From contig JAWKRP010000021.1 of the NCBI GenBank assembly GCA_041389565.1, positions 62,001 to 126,000 on the forward strand: DNA of 64,000 nucleotides, in the 5' to 3' direction. Within the stretch, counting starts at the first letter, position 1. Each line of letters begins with the position of its first letter. Under the pieces are notes generated by a model that had not been told where the DNA came from, made no database searches, and was given only the letters and a program-made list of their open reading frames with translations. Positions 1 to 8,256 of the stretch are shown piece after piece. This DNA is from JACKEQ01 sp041389565. Lineage in GTDB: Bacteria > Myxococcota_A > UBA796 > GCA-2862545. A program made the position numbers and the translations under genes.

Positions 1-1109
1 TCGCCGGAGAGGTCAAGGGATTCGACGGGGAAGCCCTGTTCGGCCGACGTACCGCGCGCCGCATCGGGCTGTTCATGCAGTACGCCATGGCGGCTGCCGA
101 CGAAGCCCTGGTCGACGCGGGCTTCACGCCCAGCGAAGACGCCCCGATCGCGGGCGTCGACCACGAGCGCTTCGGGGTCTACGTGGGCACCGGCATCGGC
201 GGGTTCCCGGAGATCGCCGAGGAAGCCGAGCGGCGCATGGTCGAGGGCACGAGCCGCATCAGCCCGCTCTTCATCCCGCGCGCGCTCAACAACATCGCCG
301 CGGGCCAGCTCGCCATCCGCTACGGCGCGATGGGCCCGAGCATCTGCGTGGCCACCGCCTGTGCCGTGGGGAACCACTCCATCGGCGAGGCGTTCAAGGC
401 GATCCGGTACGGCGAGGCCGACATGGTCATCGCCGGCGGCACCGAAGCGGCGCTCACCCCCCTGGGGTACGGCGGCTTCATGACGATGCGCGCCCTGTCG
501 CGCAACAACGACGATCCGCAGGGGGCTTCCCGCCCGTTCGACCGCGACCGCGACGGCTTCGTGATGAGCGAGGGCGCAGGCATCCTCGTGCTCGAGAGCC
601 TCGAGACCGCACTCGCACGAGGCGCCCGCATCTACTGCGAGCTCGTCGGGTACGGGGCGACCACCGATGCCCACCACGTCACGGCGCCCGCGCCGGGTGG
701 AGCCGGGGCCGCGCGCTGCATGCGCATCGCGATGAACGTCGCCGGGCTGAACCCCGAAGACGTCGACTACATCAACGCGCACGGCACCTCCACGCCCGCG
801 AACGATCCGGCCGAGACGGCCGCGATCAAGACCGCCTTCGGCGATGCCGCGTACGACCTCATGGTGTCGAGCACCAAGGGCGTGTCGGGCCACCTGCTCG
901 GTGCGGCCGGCGGGCTCGAGGCGGTCGCGGTGTGCAAGGCCCTCGAGACCGGCGTGGTGCCGCCGACGGCGAACCTGCGTACGCCCGATCCCGAGTGTGA
1001 TCTCGACTACTGCCCGGGCGACGCCCGCGAGACCCGCCTGCGGGTCGCGATGTCGAACGGCTTCGGCTTCGGGGGGACGAACGCATGTCTGGTGTTCCGG
1101 ACGCTCTGA
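1..1109 (+). CDS. fabF: Beta-ketoacyl-ACP synthase II (FabF), 3' part
   Basis: This is the C-terminal part of a KAS II condensing enzyme, which elongates acyl-ACP with malonyl-ACP in fatty-acid synthesis. The reading frame is open from base 3, so the true start lies upstream of the window. The Cys-His-His catalytic triad is visible: Cys in TACAVG (codon 360-362), His in HGTSTPAND (codon 780-782) and His in SGHLLGAAGG (codon 891-893), with the conserved Lys in STKG just before it. The C-terminal GFGFGGTNA glycine-rich segment is typical of thiolase-fold synthases. The gene ends inside the start of rpiB (25-nt overlap), so the two are probably co-transcribed. I am confident of the family; FabF rather than FabB is chosen from the sequence around the active site and from the neighbours. 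Confidence 0.93.
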   Translation, partial: AGEVKGFDGEALFGRRTARRIGLFMQYAMAAADEALVDAGFTPSEDAPIAGVDHERFGVYVGTGIGGFPEIAEEAERRMVEGTSRISPLFIPRALNNIAAGQLAIRYGAMGPSICVATACAVGNHSIGEAFKAIRYGEADMVIAGGTEAALTPLGYGGFMTMRALSRNNDDPQGASRPFDRDRDGFVMSEGAGILVLESLETALARGARIYCELVGYGATTDAHHVTAPAPGGAGAARCMRIAMNVAGLNPEDVDYINAHGTSTPANDPAETAAIKTAFGDAAYDLMVSSTKGVSGHLLGAAGGLEAVAVCKALETGVVPPTANLRTPDPECDLDYCPGDARETRLRVAMSNGFGFGGTNACLVFRTL

Positions 1110-1531
1110 CGATCGCGATCAGCAGCGATCACGCAGGCAACGTGCTGCGCGCTGCGATCCTCGAGTGGCTGGTGGAACGGGGCTACCCGGTCACCGACCT
1201 CGGTCCGCAGCCGGGCGAGTCGGTCGACTACCCCGACCGCGCGCGTCCGCTCGCCGAAGCCGTGCGCGACGGTCGGTTCGACCGCGGCATCCTGGTCTGC
1301 GGCACCGGACAGGGCATGGCGATCGCCGCCAACAAGGTGCCAGGCGTGCGGGCGGCGGTCGTCGCCGACGCGTTCTCGGCGCGCATGGCGATGGCGCACA
1401 ACGACGCTCGCGTGCTGTGCCTCGGAGAGCGCGTCGTGGGCGCGGGAGTGGCGCTCGACTGTGTGGAAGGGTGGCTGGCGACGGAGTTCGAGGGCGGCCG
1501 TCATGCGCGACGGGTCGGGAAGATCGAGTAG
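1085..1531 (+). CDS. rpiB: Ribose-5-phosphate isomerase B
   Basis: A 148-residue RpiB/LacAB-family isomerase that interconverts ribose 5-phosphate and ribulose 5-phosphate in the non-oxidative pentose phosphate pathway. The N-terminal SSDHAG segment and the CGTGQGMAIAANK phosphate-binding loop are seen; the catalytic Cys is residue 72. Length matches the family. The ATG lies inside the 3' end of fabF in another frame, which fits translational coupling. In many deltaproteobacteria rpiB is followed directly by glyA; here a GNAT gene on the opposite strand sits between them. LacA/LacB-type sugar isomerases share the fold, but the context favours RpiB. Confidence 0.92.
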   Translation: MSGVPDALTIAISSDHAGNVLRAAILEWLVERGYPVTDLGPQPGESVDYPDRARPLAEAVRDGRFDRGILVCGTGQGMAIAANKVPGVRAAVVADAFSARMAMAHNDARVLCLGERVVGAGVALDCVEGWLATEFEGGRHARRVGKIE

Positions 1532-1534
1532 GCG

Positions 1535-2143
1535 TCACCTCGGGGGGCGCACCATGCACCACGCGGTGAACGCGCCCTGGATGCCCGACTGGCCGGCGAT
1601 CTCGAACCCCGCCTTCCCGTACCACAGCACGTTCGTCGACTTCGTCGTCATCAGCGCGGCGTGCTGGTGGACCGGATCCACCTCCTCCGCCAGGAACGAC
1701 TCCATGAGCGCCCGCCCCACGCCCTGACCCTGGTGGTCGGGGTGGCAGGCGAGCTGCGCCAGGTAGCGGTGGTGCACGGTGGGCTGAACGGTGTTCCGGA
1801 GCTGGAGGATCTCGCGGTCGGTGTCGAGCAGCCGACGCGTCGTGCGCAGACCGATCTCCCACGCGATGCGCGGCAGGCCCTGCATCACGTAGTCGACCAT
1901 GCCGAGCCGCACGTTCGAGGCCGTGGACGACAGGACGCCCGCGACCTCGCCGTCGTGCTCCGCGACCCGGACCGTGCCGACCTTCACCCGCAGCGCGAGC
2001 AGGCGCGGCATCAGGAACGTGAGCGCTTCGTCCCGGCCCTCGCGGAACACGTGCTCGTACCCGGGATCGTTCCGGAACGCCGCGACCAGCAGCGGCAGCA
2101 GGGCCGCGTCGTCAGCGGGGGTGTAGCGGCGGATCGCAATCAC
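1535..2143 (-). CDS. GNAT-family N-acetyltransferase
   Basis: A 202-residue GNAT protein that would transfer an acetyl group from acetyl-CoA to an amine; the substrate cannot be told from sequence. Motif A is clear (LAQLACHPDHQGQGVGRAL, with the QGQGVG pyrophosphate-binding turn) and is followed by the motif-B segment NVLWYGKAGFEI typical of the GNAT fold. The longer N-terminal part (LLVAAFRNDPGYEHVF onward) resembles GNATs with a tyrosine/phenylalanine-rich first helix. It lies antisense between rpiB and glyA, ending 3 nt from the rpiB stop codon, and faces glyA head to head across 82 bp. Confidence 0.85.
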   Translation of the reverse strand: MIAIRRYTPADDAALLPLLVAAFRNDPGYEHVFREGRDEALTFLMPRLLALRVKVGTVRVAEHDGEVAGVLSSTASNVRLGMVDYVMQGLPRIAWEIGLRTTRRLLDTDREILQLRNTVQPTVHHRYLAQLACHPDHQGQGVGRALMESFLAEEVDPVHQHAALMTTKSTNVLWYGKAGFEIAGQSGIQGAFTAWCMVRPPR

Positions 2144-2225
2144 CCGTGCCCGTTACGGCCATCGCACCATCGCGGCAACCCCGACCGGGTGATACGGACC
2201 TGACCTTTCGCACACGAGGTCCCCG

Positions 2226-3476
2226 ATGAGAGCGCTCGCCGAAGCCGATCCCGCCGTCCATGCCGCGGTCACCGCGGAGTTCCGGCGCCAACAGGACGAG
2301 CTCGAGCTCATCGCGTCCGAGAACTACGTGTCCATCCCGGTCCTCGAGGCCGCGGGCACCTGGCTGACGAACAAGTACGCCGAGGGGCTCCCCGGGCGTC
2401 GCTACTACGGCGGCTGCGAGTTCGTCGACGAGGTCGAGCTGCTCGCGCGGAACCGCGCCAAGGAGCTGTTCGGGGCACTCGGGGCCAACGTCCAGCCCCA
2501 CTCGGGCGCTCAGGCCAACGCCGCGGTCTACCTGGCGGTGTGCCAGCCCGGCGACACCGTGCTCGGTCTCGACCTGTCGCACGGCGGCCACCTGACGCAC
2601 GGCTCGCCGGTGAACAGCTCGGGCCTCGTGTACGACGCGAAGCACTACCGGCTCGACGAAGCCACCGGCCGCATCGACATGGACAGCGTGCGCGACCTCG
2701 CGAAGGCCCACCGCCCGAAGATGATCATCACGGGCGCCAGCGCGTACCCGCGCTTCATCGACTTCGAGGCCTTCCGGTCCATCGCAGACGAGGTGGATGC
2801 GGTGCTCATGGCCGATATCGCCCACATCGCGGGCCTCGTGGCCACCGGCCTGCACCCCGACCCCATCCCGTACTGCGACTACGTCACCACCACGACGCAC
2901 AAGACGCTCCGCGGGCCGCGCGGGGGGCTCATCCTCACCAACGACGGCGAGCGCGCGAGGGCCATGAACAAGGCCGTGTTCCCGGGCATCCAGGGCGGCC
3001 CGCTCATGCACGTCATCGCGGCGAAGGCCGTGGCGTTCGGCGAGGCCCTGAAGCCCTCGTTCAAGACGTACAGCCAGGCGGTGGTCGACAACGCGGCGGC
3101 CATGGCCGAGCGGCTCATGGAGCGCGGCCTCACGCTCGTCTCCGGCGGCACCGACAACCACCTGATGCTCGTCGATCTCGGCGAGAAGTGCAGCGGGAAG
3201 GACGCCGAAGACGCCCTCGGGAAGGCGTCGATCACGGTCAACAAGAACACCGTGCCCGGCGAGAAGCGGTCGCCGTTCGTCACCAGCGGCATCCGCATCG
3301 GAACCCCCGCCATGACCACGCGGGGCATCGGGGTCGCGGAGTCGCGCCAGATCGCCGACTGGATCGTCGATGCCATCGAGCGGCGCGAGGATCCGGAGGC
3401 CCTCGCCACCATCGGAGCCGCCGTGAAGGACCTCTGCGGTCGCCACCCCGTGTATCCGGAGGCCCTGCTCGGCTGA
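2226..3476 (+). CDS. glyA: Serine hydroxymethyltransferase
   Basis: A 416-residue PLP enzyme converting serine and tetrahydrofolate to glycine and 5,10-methylene-THF, the main one-carbon source. The N-terminal ELIASENYVS segment, the GRRYYGGCEFVDEVE loop and the PLP-binding Lys (K226 in VTTTTHKTLRGPRGG) are all present, and length is normal for bacterial GlyA. The ATG at 2226 is preceded by GAGG. The stop codon overlaps the nrdR start in TGATG, so glyA heads the tightly packed nrdR-rib-nusB run. The 82-bp upstream gap (2144-2225) should hold the promoter, but I see no convincing -35/-10 pair and no riboswitch-like structure. Confidence 0.97.
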   Translation: MRALAEADPAVHAAVTAEFRRQQDELELIASENYVSIPVLEAAGTWLTNKYAEGLPGRRYYGGCEFVDEVELLARNRAKELFGALGANVQPHSGAQANAAVYLAVCQPGDTVLGLDLSHGGHLTHGSPVNSSGLVYDAKHYRLDEATGRIDMDSVRDLAKAHRPKMIITGASAYPRFIDFEAFRSIADEVDAVLMADIAHIAGLVATGLHPDPIPYCDYVTTTTHKTLRGPRGGLILTNDGERARAMNKAVFPGIQGGPLMHVIAAKAVAFGEALKPSFKTYSQAVVDNAAAMAERLMERGLTLVSGGTDNHLMLVDLGEKCSGKDAEDALGKASITVNKNTVPGEKRSPFVTSGIRIGTPAMTTRGIGVAESRQIADWIVDAIERREDPEALATIGAAVKDLCGRHPVYPEALLG

Positions 3477-3922
3477 TGCGATGCCCGGAGTGCGCGCACG
3501 AAGAGTCGCGGGTGGTGGACTCCCGAACCACCGGTGACAGCATCCGCCGGCGGCGTCAGTGCGTCGCCTGCGGTGCCCGCTTCACGACGCACGAGCGTCT
3601 GGAGCAGCGCCTGCCGTGGGTTCGGAAGCGCGATGGCCGAAAAGAGCCGTACGAGCGCGACAAGGTGCTGCACGGGATCGCGCTGGCGTGTCGCAAGCGG
3701 CCCGTCACGGCCGCCGAGATGGAGGCGGCGGTGCTGCGCGTCGAAGCCCGGCTCGAAGGCATGGCGGACGTGAGCGCGCAGGAGGTCGGCGACGCCGTGA
3801 TGGGCGTGCTCCGCGAGATCGATCCCGTGGCCTACGTGCGGTTCGCGAGCGTGTACCGGCAGTTCGAGAGCGTCGAGCAGTTCGTCGACACGATCGACCC
3901 GCTTCGCGAGCCGGTCTCGTGA
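3476..3922 (+). CDS. nrdR: Transcriptional repressor NrdR
   Basis: A 148-residue regulator that represses ribonucleotide reductase genes in response to ATP/dATP. The N-terminal zinc ribbon has C3-x2-C6 and C29-x2-C32, followed by an ATP-cone domain (RKRDGRKEPYERDKVLHGI onward). The start is the ATG of the TGATG junction with glyA. The gene ends in a GTGA overlap with ribD. NrdR between glyA and the riboflavin genes is a familiar arrangement in deltaproteobacteria. No ribonucleotide reductase gene or obvious pair of NrdR boxes is seen in this window, so its targets lie elsewhere. Confidence 0.95.
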   Translation: MRCPECAHEESRVVDSRTTGDSIRRRRQCVACGARFTTHERLEQRLPWVRKRDGRKEPYERDKVLHGIALACRKRPVTAAEMEAAVLRVEARLEGMADVSAQEVGDAVMGVLREIDPVAYVRFASVYRQFESVEQFVDTIDPLREPVS

Positions 3923-5019
3923 GCTCGGCGTTCTGGATGGGGCGCGCGCTCGACAACGCCCGGAGAGCGCGGGGCTCCACGGCTCCGAACCCCCCGGTGG
4001 GCGCGGTGGTCGTGCGCGACGGCGCCATCCTCGGCGAGGGCTTCACGCAGCCCGTCGGCGGAGCCCATGCCGAGGTTCGGGCCCTCGCCGACTGCCGGAG
4101 CCGCGGGAACGACCCGCGCGGCGCCACGATGGTCGTCACGCTCGAGCCGTGCCGGCACCACGGGCGCACGCCGCCCTGCACCGACGCCCTGCTCGACGCG
4201 GGGATCGCGCGCGTGGTGGTCGGCGCGCTCGACCCGTTCGAGCCCATGTGCGGGCAGTCCATCGCGCTGCTCCGGGAAGCCGGGCTCGAGGTGGAGCTCG
4301 GGGTGCGCGGAGCCGAGTGCGAGCGCATGATCCTCGGGTTCGCCCGGTCGATCACGCGCGGGCTGCCCGAAGTCACGGTGAAGACGGCCATGTCTGCAGA
4401 TGGGCACATCGCGACGGTCACCGGCGAGAGCCAGTGGATCACGGGCGAGGCCGCGCGGGCGGTCGGTCAGCAGCTCCGGGCCGAGCACGACGCCATCCTC
4501 GTGGGCATCCAGACGGTGCTCGCCGACGACCCACGCCTCACGTGCCGGATCGAGGGTGCGGTCTCTCCGGTGCCCGTGGTGCTCGACACGCGCGGGCGGT
4601 TTCCCGCGGGCTGCGCGCTCGACCGGCCGGGCACGCTCGTCATGGTCGGCGCGGGCCACGGGTACGCCGGGAACCACGCCGAGGCGGTCGAGGTCCCCGT
4701 GGTCGACGGGCGGATCGAGCTCCGCGCGGCGCTGTCGACGGTCGCGTCCCGGGGGCTGCACCGCGTGCTGGTGGAAGGGGGCGGAGAGGTGATCCGCTCC
4801 GTGCTCGACGCGCGGATGGCCGACACCGTCGAGATGTTCGTCGCCGGCACCCTGCTGCCGGGCGGCCGTCCGTGGGTCGGCGGGCCTCCCGTCGACTCGC
4901 TCGCCTGCGGGCTGCGTCTCGCGCTCGATCGCGTCGCGGCCGTCGGTCCTGATGCCTGGATCACGTGGCGTGTCGAGCACGGCTCGCCCCCGGAGGTCCC
5001 ATGTTCACCGGCCTCGTAG
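3919..5019 (+). CDS. ribD: Riboflavin biosynthesis deaminase/reductase RibD
   Basis: A 366-residue bifunctional enzyme that deaminates and then reduces the pyrimidine intermediate of riboflavin synthesis. The N-terminal cytidine-deaminase-like domain has the zinc ligands H50 (HAE) and C78/C87 in the PCRHHGRTPPC segment, with catalytic E52. The C-terminal half is a DHFR-like reductase (TVKTAMSADGHIAT, then AILVGIQTVLADDPRL). The GTG at 3919 overlaps the nrdR stop by 4 nt and gives the standard N-terminus ahead of the first motif. The 3' end overlaps ribE by 19 nt. Both domains look complete. Confidence 0.95.
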   Translation: MSSAFWMGRALDNARRARGSTAPNPPVGAVVVRDGAILGEGFTQPVGGAHAEVRALADCRSRGNDPRGATMVVTLEPCRHHGRTPPCTDALLDAGIARVVVGALDPFEPMCGQSIALLREAGLEVELGVRGAECERMILGFARSITRGLPEVTVKTAMSADGHIATVTGESQWITGEAARAVGQQLRAEHDAILVGIQTVLADDPRLTCRIEGAVSPVPVVLDTRGRFPAGCALDRPGTLVMVGAGHGYAGNHAEAVEVPVVDGRIELRAALSTVASRGLHRVLVEGGGEVIRSVLDARMADTVEMFVAGTLLPGGRPWVGGPPVDSLACGLRLALDRVAAVGPDAWITWRVEHGSPPEVPCSPAS

Positions 5020-5639
5020 AGGACATCGGCACGATCGTGGCCGTCCGGCCCGTGGGTGCCGGGCGCGCGCTCACCTTCCGGACGGCGATCCCGATGTCCG
5101 ACGTGGCGGTGGGGGCCTCGATCGCGGTGAACGGTGCGTGCCTGACGGCCGAGCGCTTCGTCGAGGGTGGGTTCGTGGCGGTCGCGGCCTCGGAGACGCT
5201 CGCGAAGACCACCCTGGGGCGGCTGGGAGCGGGGTCCCGCGTGCACCTCGAGCGTGCGCTCCGCCTCGGAGACCGTCTCGACGGGCACCTCGTGCAGGGC
5301 CACGTCGACGGCACGGGCGAGGTGGTGTCGTCGAGCCGGGAACGCGAGAGCTGGGTGATCTGGGTGCGCATGCCGGCCGACCTCGCGCGCTTCGTCGCCC
5401 CCAAGGGCTCCATCACGATCGATGGCGTGAGCCTGACCGTGAACGAGGTCACGGACGGCGGCACGTTCCGCGTGAACATCGTGCCCCACACCATCGAGGT
5501 GACGCTGCTCGGGGAGCTGAAGCCCGGTTCCTCCGTGAACCTCGAGGTCGACGTGCTCGCGAAGTACGTGGAGCGCCTGCTCGGCGGCCGCGGGGGTGGG
5601 CTCACCCTCGAGACGCTCCGCAAGCACGGGTTCCACTGA
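5001..5639 (+). CDS. ribE: Riboflavin synthase alpha chain
   Basis: A 212-residue riboflavin synthase, which dismutates two 6,7-dimethyl-8-ribityllumazine molecules to riboflavin. The N-terminal MFTGLVEDIG signature and the two tandem lumazine-binding barrels are clear: the first has VNGACLTAE and QGHVDGTGEV, the second has IDGVSLTVNEV and NIVPHT. The ATG is preceded by GGAGG at 4991-4995 and lies inside the ribD 3' end. Length and domain pairing are normal. It is called ribE here for the synthase; some nomenclatures call it ribC. Confidence 0.95.
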   Translation: MFTGLVEDIGTIVAVRPVGAGRALTFRTAIPMSDVAVGASIAVNGACLTAERFVEGGFVAVAASETLAKTTLGRLGAGSRVHLERALRLGDRLDGHLVQGHVDGTGEVVSSSRERESWVIWVRMPADLARFVAPKGSITIDGVSLTVNEVTDGGTFRVNIVPHTIEVTLLGELKPGSSVNLEVDVLAKYVERLLGGRGGGLTLETLRKHGFH

Positions 5640-5694
5640 GGTCGGTGCTCGCGCCCCGGTCGACGCGTTACTGCCGAGGGTCCGGAGGGGTCCC

Positions 5695-6855
5695 ATGAGC
5701 AACACGGCACGTCAGCAGAGCGGCTTCGTCCCACTCGACGCCGATCCGATCCGTCGGGTCGAGCTGGCGATCGACGACCTGCGCGACGGTCGCATGATCA
5801 TCCTCGTCGACGACGAGGATCGCGAGAACGAAGGCGACCTCGTCGTGGCGGCGGAGAAGATCACGCCCGAGACGATCAACTTCATGGCGACCCACGCCCG
5901 CGGGCTGATCTGCCTGGCGATGACCGCCGACCAGATCGAGCGCCTCGGGCTCACCATGATGGCGACGAACAACCAGTCGCTGTACCAGACCGCCTTCACC
6001 GTGAGCATCGAGGCCCGCGAGGGCGTCACCACGGGCATCTCGGCGTCCGACCGCGCGCACACCGTGAAGGTCGCGATCGACCCGAACGCGACGCCGCGCA
6101 GCATCGTCACCCCGGGCCACATGTTCCCGCTGCGCGCCCGCGACGCCGGCGTGCTCGAGCGGGTGGGGCAGACCGAGGGCTCGGTCGACCTCGCGCGGCT
6201 CGCAGGGCTCGTCCCGGCGGGCGTGATCTGCGAGATCATGAACCCCGACGGCACCATGTCGCGGATGCCCGAGCTGCTCGAGTTCGGCAAGGAGCACCGC
6301 ATCCGCGTGGTCGCCGTGGCCGACCTCATCAAGTACCGCATGCGCAACGAGCGCGTCGTGAAGCGCGACGCGGAGTCCACGCTGTCGATCCCGGGCCTCG
6401 GAGACTGGCGGATGCGCCTGTACCGCGGCGTCACCGACGACGGGGTGCACATGGCGCTGTGGAAGGGGCACCCCGGGCGCGACGCGACGCTCGTGCGGGT
6501 GCAGTCCGCGCCGCCTCCGTGGGCGTTCCTGAACCCCGAGGCCTCGGGCGTGTCGCATCCGGCGCTCCGCTCGCTGTCCGCCATCCACGAGGCGGGCGAG
6601 GGCGTGGTGGTGTTCATGCACTGCGCGGCGCAGTCCGAGGTGCTCGTGCACGCGTTCCACAAGGACTTCGACGTGGTCGACGGCAAGACGCCCTCCGCCC
6701 CGCGTTCCGACGCCCTGCGCGACCTCGGCATGGGCTGCCAGATCCTGGTCGACCTCGGCCTGGCGCGGCTGCGCCTACTCACGTCGTCCCGGCGTCCCAT
6801 CGTCGGGGTCGAGGCGTACGGTCTCGAGATCGTCGAGCGGGTGCCGGTGCTCTGA
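5695..6855 (+). CDS. ribB: DHBP synthase with degenerate RibA-like domain (RibBA/RibBX type)
   Basis: A 386-residue protein. Residues 15-215 are a complete 3,4-dihydroxy-2-butanone-4-phosphate synthase domain: the acidic DDEDRENEGDL loop, ATHARGLIC, and TPGHMFPLRARDAGVLER followed by HTE-like GQTEGSVDLA. Residues 225-386 align in position with GTP cyclohydrolase II and keep the terminal DLGMGCQILVDLGL and VGVEAYGLEIVERVP segments. The zinc-binding region, expected near residues 265-285 as C-x10-C-x-C, has no cysteine: the sequence there reads RVQSAPPPWAFLNPEASG. The RibA half is therefore probably inactive for GTP hydrolysis. A separate active RibA would be needed elsewhere in the genome. Its place between ribE and ribH is the usual one for RibBA. 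Confidence 0.9.
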   Translation: MSNTARQQSGFVPLDADPIRRVELAIDDLRDGRMIILVDDEDRENEGDLVVAAEKITPETINFMATHARGLICLAMTADQIERLGLTMMATNNQSLYQTAFTVSIEAREGVTTGISASDRAHTVKVAIDPNATPRSIVTPGHMFPLRARDAGVLERVGQTEGSVDLARLAGLVPAGVICEIMNPDGTMSRMPELLEFGKEHRIRVVAVADLIKYRMRNERVVKRDAESTLSIPGLGDWRMRLYRGVTDDGVHMALWKGHPGRDATLVRVQSAPPPWAFLNPEASGVSHPALRSLSAIHEAGEGVVVFMHCAAQSEVLVHAFHKDFDVVDGKTPSAPRSDALRDLGMGCQILVDLGLARLRLLTSSRRPIVGVEAYGLEIVERVPVL

Positions 6856-6926
6856 CCGGCGCATCCGGTTACGGGCCGGGCCCACGTGGCTCCTCGCGAG
6901 CCTCATCCCCTCTGCAGGAGGTAGTC

Positions 6927-7400
6927 GTGCCGCGCATCCTCGAAGGCTCGCTGACCGACCCCGGTGGCCGCTTCGCCATCGTCGCCGGTCGGTTCAACGA
7001 GTTCATCACCAGCCGGCTGATCGAGGGCGCGGAAGACGTGCTCCGCCGCCATGGCGTCGACATCGACGAGCGGCTCGACCTCGCGTGGGTTCCGGGGGCC
7101 TACGAGATCCCCCTCGTGTGCCAGAAGCTCGCCCAGACGGGTCGCTACGGCGCCGTGATCGCGCTCGGCGCGGTCATCCGCGGGTCGACGCCGCACTTCG
7201 ACTACGTGAGCGCGGAGGTCAGCAAGGGCGTCGCGAACGCGAGCATGAAGACCGGTGTGCCCATCATCTTCGGTGTGCTCACCACCGACACCATCGAGCA
7301 GGCGGTCGAGCGCGCCGGCACCAAGGCCGGAAACGCGGGCTTCAAGGCCGGCATGTCTGCCATCGAGATGGTGTCGCTCTTCGGTCGGATCGACGCCTGA
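6927..7400 (+). CDS. ribH: 6,7-Dimethyl-8-ribityllumazine synthase
   Basis: A 157-residue lumazine synthase, which joins the DHBP product of RibB to the pyrimidine product of RibD. Seen motifs are GRFNEFIT, VPGAYEIP, GAVIRGSTPHFDYV with the catalytic His at residue 90, and the phosphate-binding AGTKAGNAG. The GTG start at 6927 sits 5 nt after a perfect AGGAGG (6916-6921) and gives a standard N-terminus. The stop overlaps nusB in TGATG. With ribD, ribE and ribB this completes the pathway apart from active GTP cyclohydrolase II. Confidence 0.95.
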   Translation: MPRILEGSLTDPGGRFAIVAGRFNEFITSRLIEGAEDVLRRHGVDIDERLDLAWVPGAYEIPLVCQKLAQTGRYGAVIALGAVIRGSTPHFDYVSAEVSKGVANASMKTGVPIIFGVLTTDTIEQAVERAGTKAGNAGFKAGMSAIEMVSLFGRIDA

Positions 7401-7864
7401 TGGGGTCCCGTCGCCGCGCGCGCCAGTTCGCCCTCCAGGCGATGTACCAGGCCGACCTGATGGACATGTCGGCCATGGCGTCGCTGAACCACCTGTGGAG
7501 CGGTCACCTCGACGGTGAGGGGCTCGACGACGACAGCACGCCCGACTCCGAAGAGGTGGAGTTCGCGCAGCGGCTCGTGCAGGGGGCGATCGACGACATG
7601 CCCGCGCTCGACACGCTCATCGAGGAGTGCTCCACCAACTGGCGCCTGCCCCGCATGCCGCTGGTGGATCGGAACATCCTGCGCCTCGCCGCATTCGAGC
7701 TGAAGCACTGCAAGGACATCCCGGCGAACGTGTCGGTGAACGAGGCCGTCGAGCTCGCCAAGCAGTACGGCACGGCCGACTCGCGGGCCTTCGTGAACGG
7801 CATCGTCGACCGCATGGGCCGCCAGCTCGGCCGCCTCGACCCCGAGCGTCGCCGGAAGAAGTAG
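7400..7864 (+). CDS. nusB: Transcription antitermination factor NusB
   Basis: A 154-residue all-helical NusB that, with S10/NusE, promotes rRNA antitermination. It opens with the RNA-binding Arg-rich segment (SRRRARQFALQAMYQ) and contains the conserved VDRNILRLAAFEL and PANVSVNEAVELAKQYG segments and the terminal FVNGIVD. The ATG overlaps the ribH stop by one base, matching the widespread ribH-nusB pairing. The Asp/Glu-rich stretch around residues 36-50 is a slightly long loop between helices. Confidence 0.95.
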   Translation: MGSRRRARQFALQAMYQADLMDMSAMASLNHLWSGHLDGEGLDDDSTPDSEEVEFAQRLVQGAIDDMPALDTLIEECSTNWRLPRMPLVDRNILRLAAFELKHCKDIPANVSVNEAVELAKQYGTADSRAFVNGIVDRMGRQLGRLDPERRRKK

Positions 7865-7893
7865 AGGCCACGCCCGCCGTGTTAGGGCATCGC

Positions 7894-8256
7894 ATGGCCG
7901 GGCTGTCCAACCGCTACCTCCTCGGAGAGGTCCTCATCGCCGTCGTCTTCGGCGGGATCGTGCTCCTGTCCGCCCTGCTCACGCCCTCCAGCGAGGTGGT
8001 GAGCCTGTTCGGGTGGGACGTTCCGATGATGTGCGGGTTCCGGCGACTCACCGGCATGGGCTGCCCCGGCTGCGGGCTCACGCGCAGCTTCGCGTTCATG
8101 GCGCACGGGAACGTGCTGCAGGCCTTCCAGATGAACTGGATCGGGCCCGTCCTGTTCGTGGGATTCGCTACCCAACCGCCGTATCGGGCTTATGTCATCG
8201 CGCGGGAGCTGCTCCAGCGTCGCTCCCGGTCCGCCCATCCCCTGGAGGAACTGTGA
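7894..8256 (+). CDS. DUF2752 membrane protein
   Basis: A 120-residue small membrane protein of the DUF2752 family, whose function is unknown. It has a first membrane helix at about residues 11-30 and a second near 75-95. Between them lies the family signature: C47, then GCPGCGLTRSF with C57 and C60. The cysteines could bind metal or form disulfides, but nothing shows which. The ATG at 7894 follows TTAGGG at about 7 nt; an in-frame GTG at 7879 is a possible alternative start. The 3' end overlaps the Fe-S carrier gene by 4 nt (GTGA), so the two are probably co-translated. Confidence 0.75.
   Translation: MAGLSNRYLLGEVLIAVVFGGIVLLSALLTPSSEVVSLFGWDVPMMCGFRRLTGMGCPGCGLTRSFAFMAHGNVLQAFQMNWIGPVLFVGFATQPPYRAYVIARELLQRRSRSAHPLEEL

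Noticed and set aside
2144..6926. FMN or glycine riboswitch upstream of glyA or the rib genes
   Set aside because: Rib gene starts overlap or lie within 55-71 nt of the preceding gene, and the 82-nt glyA leader shows no conserved riboswitch core.
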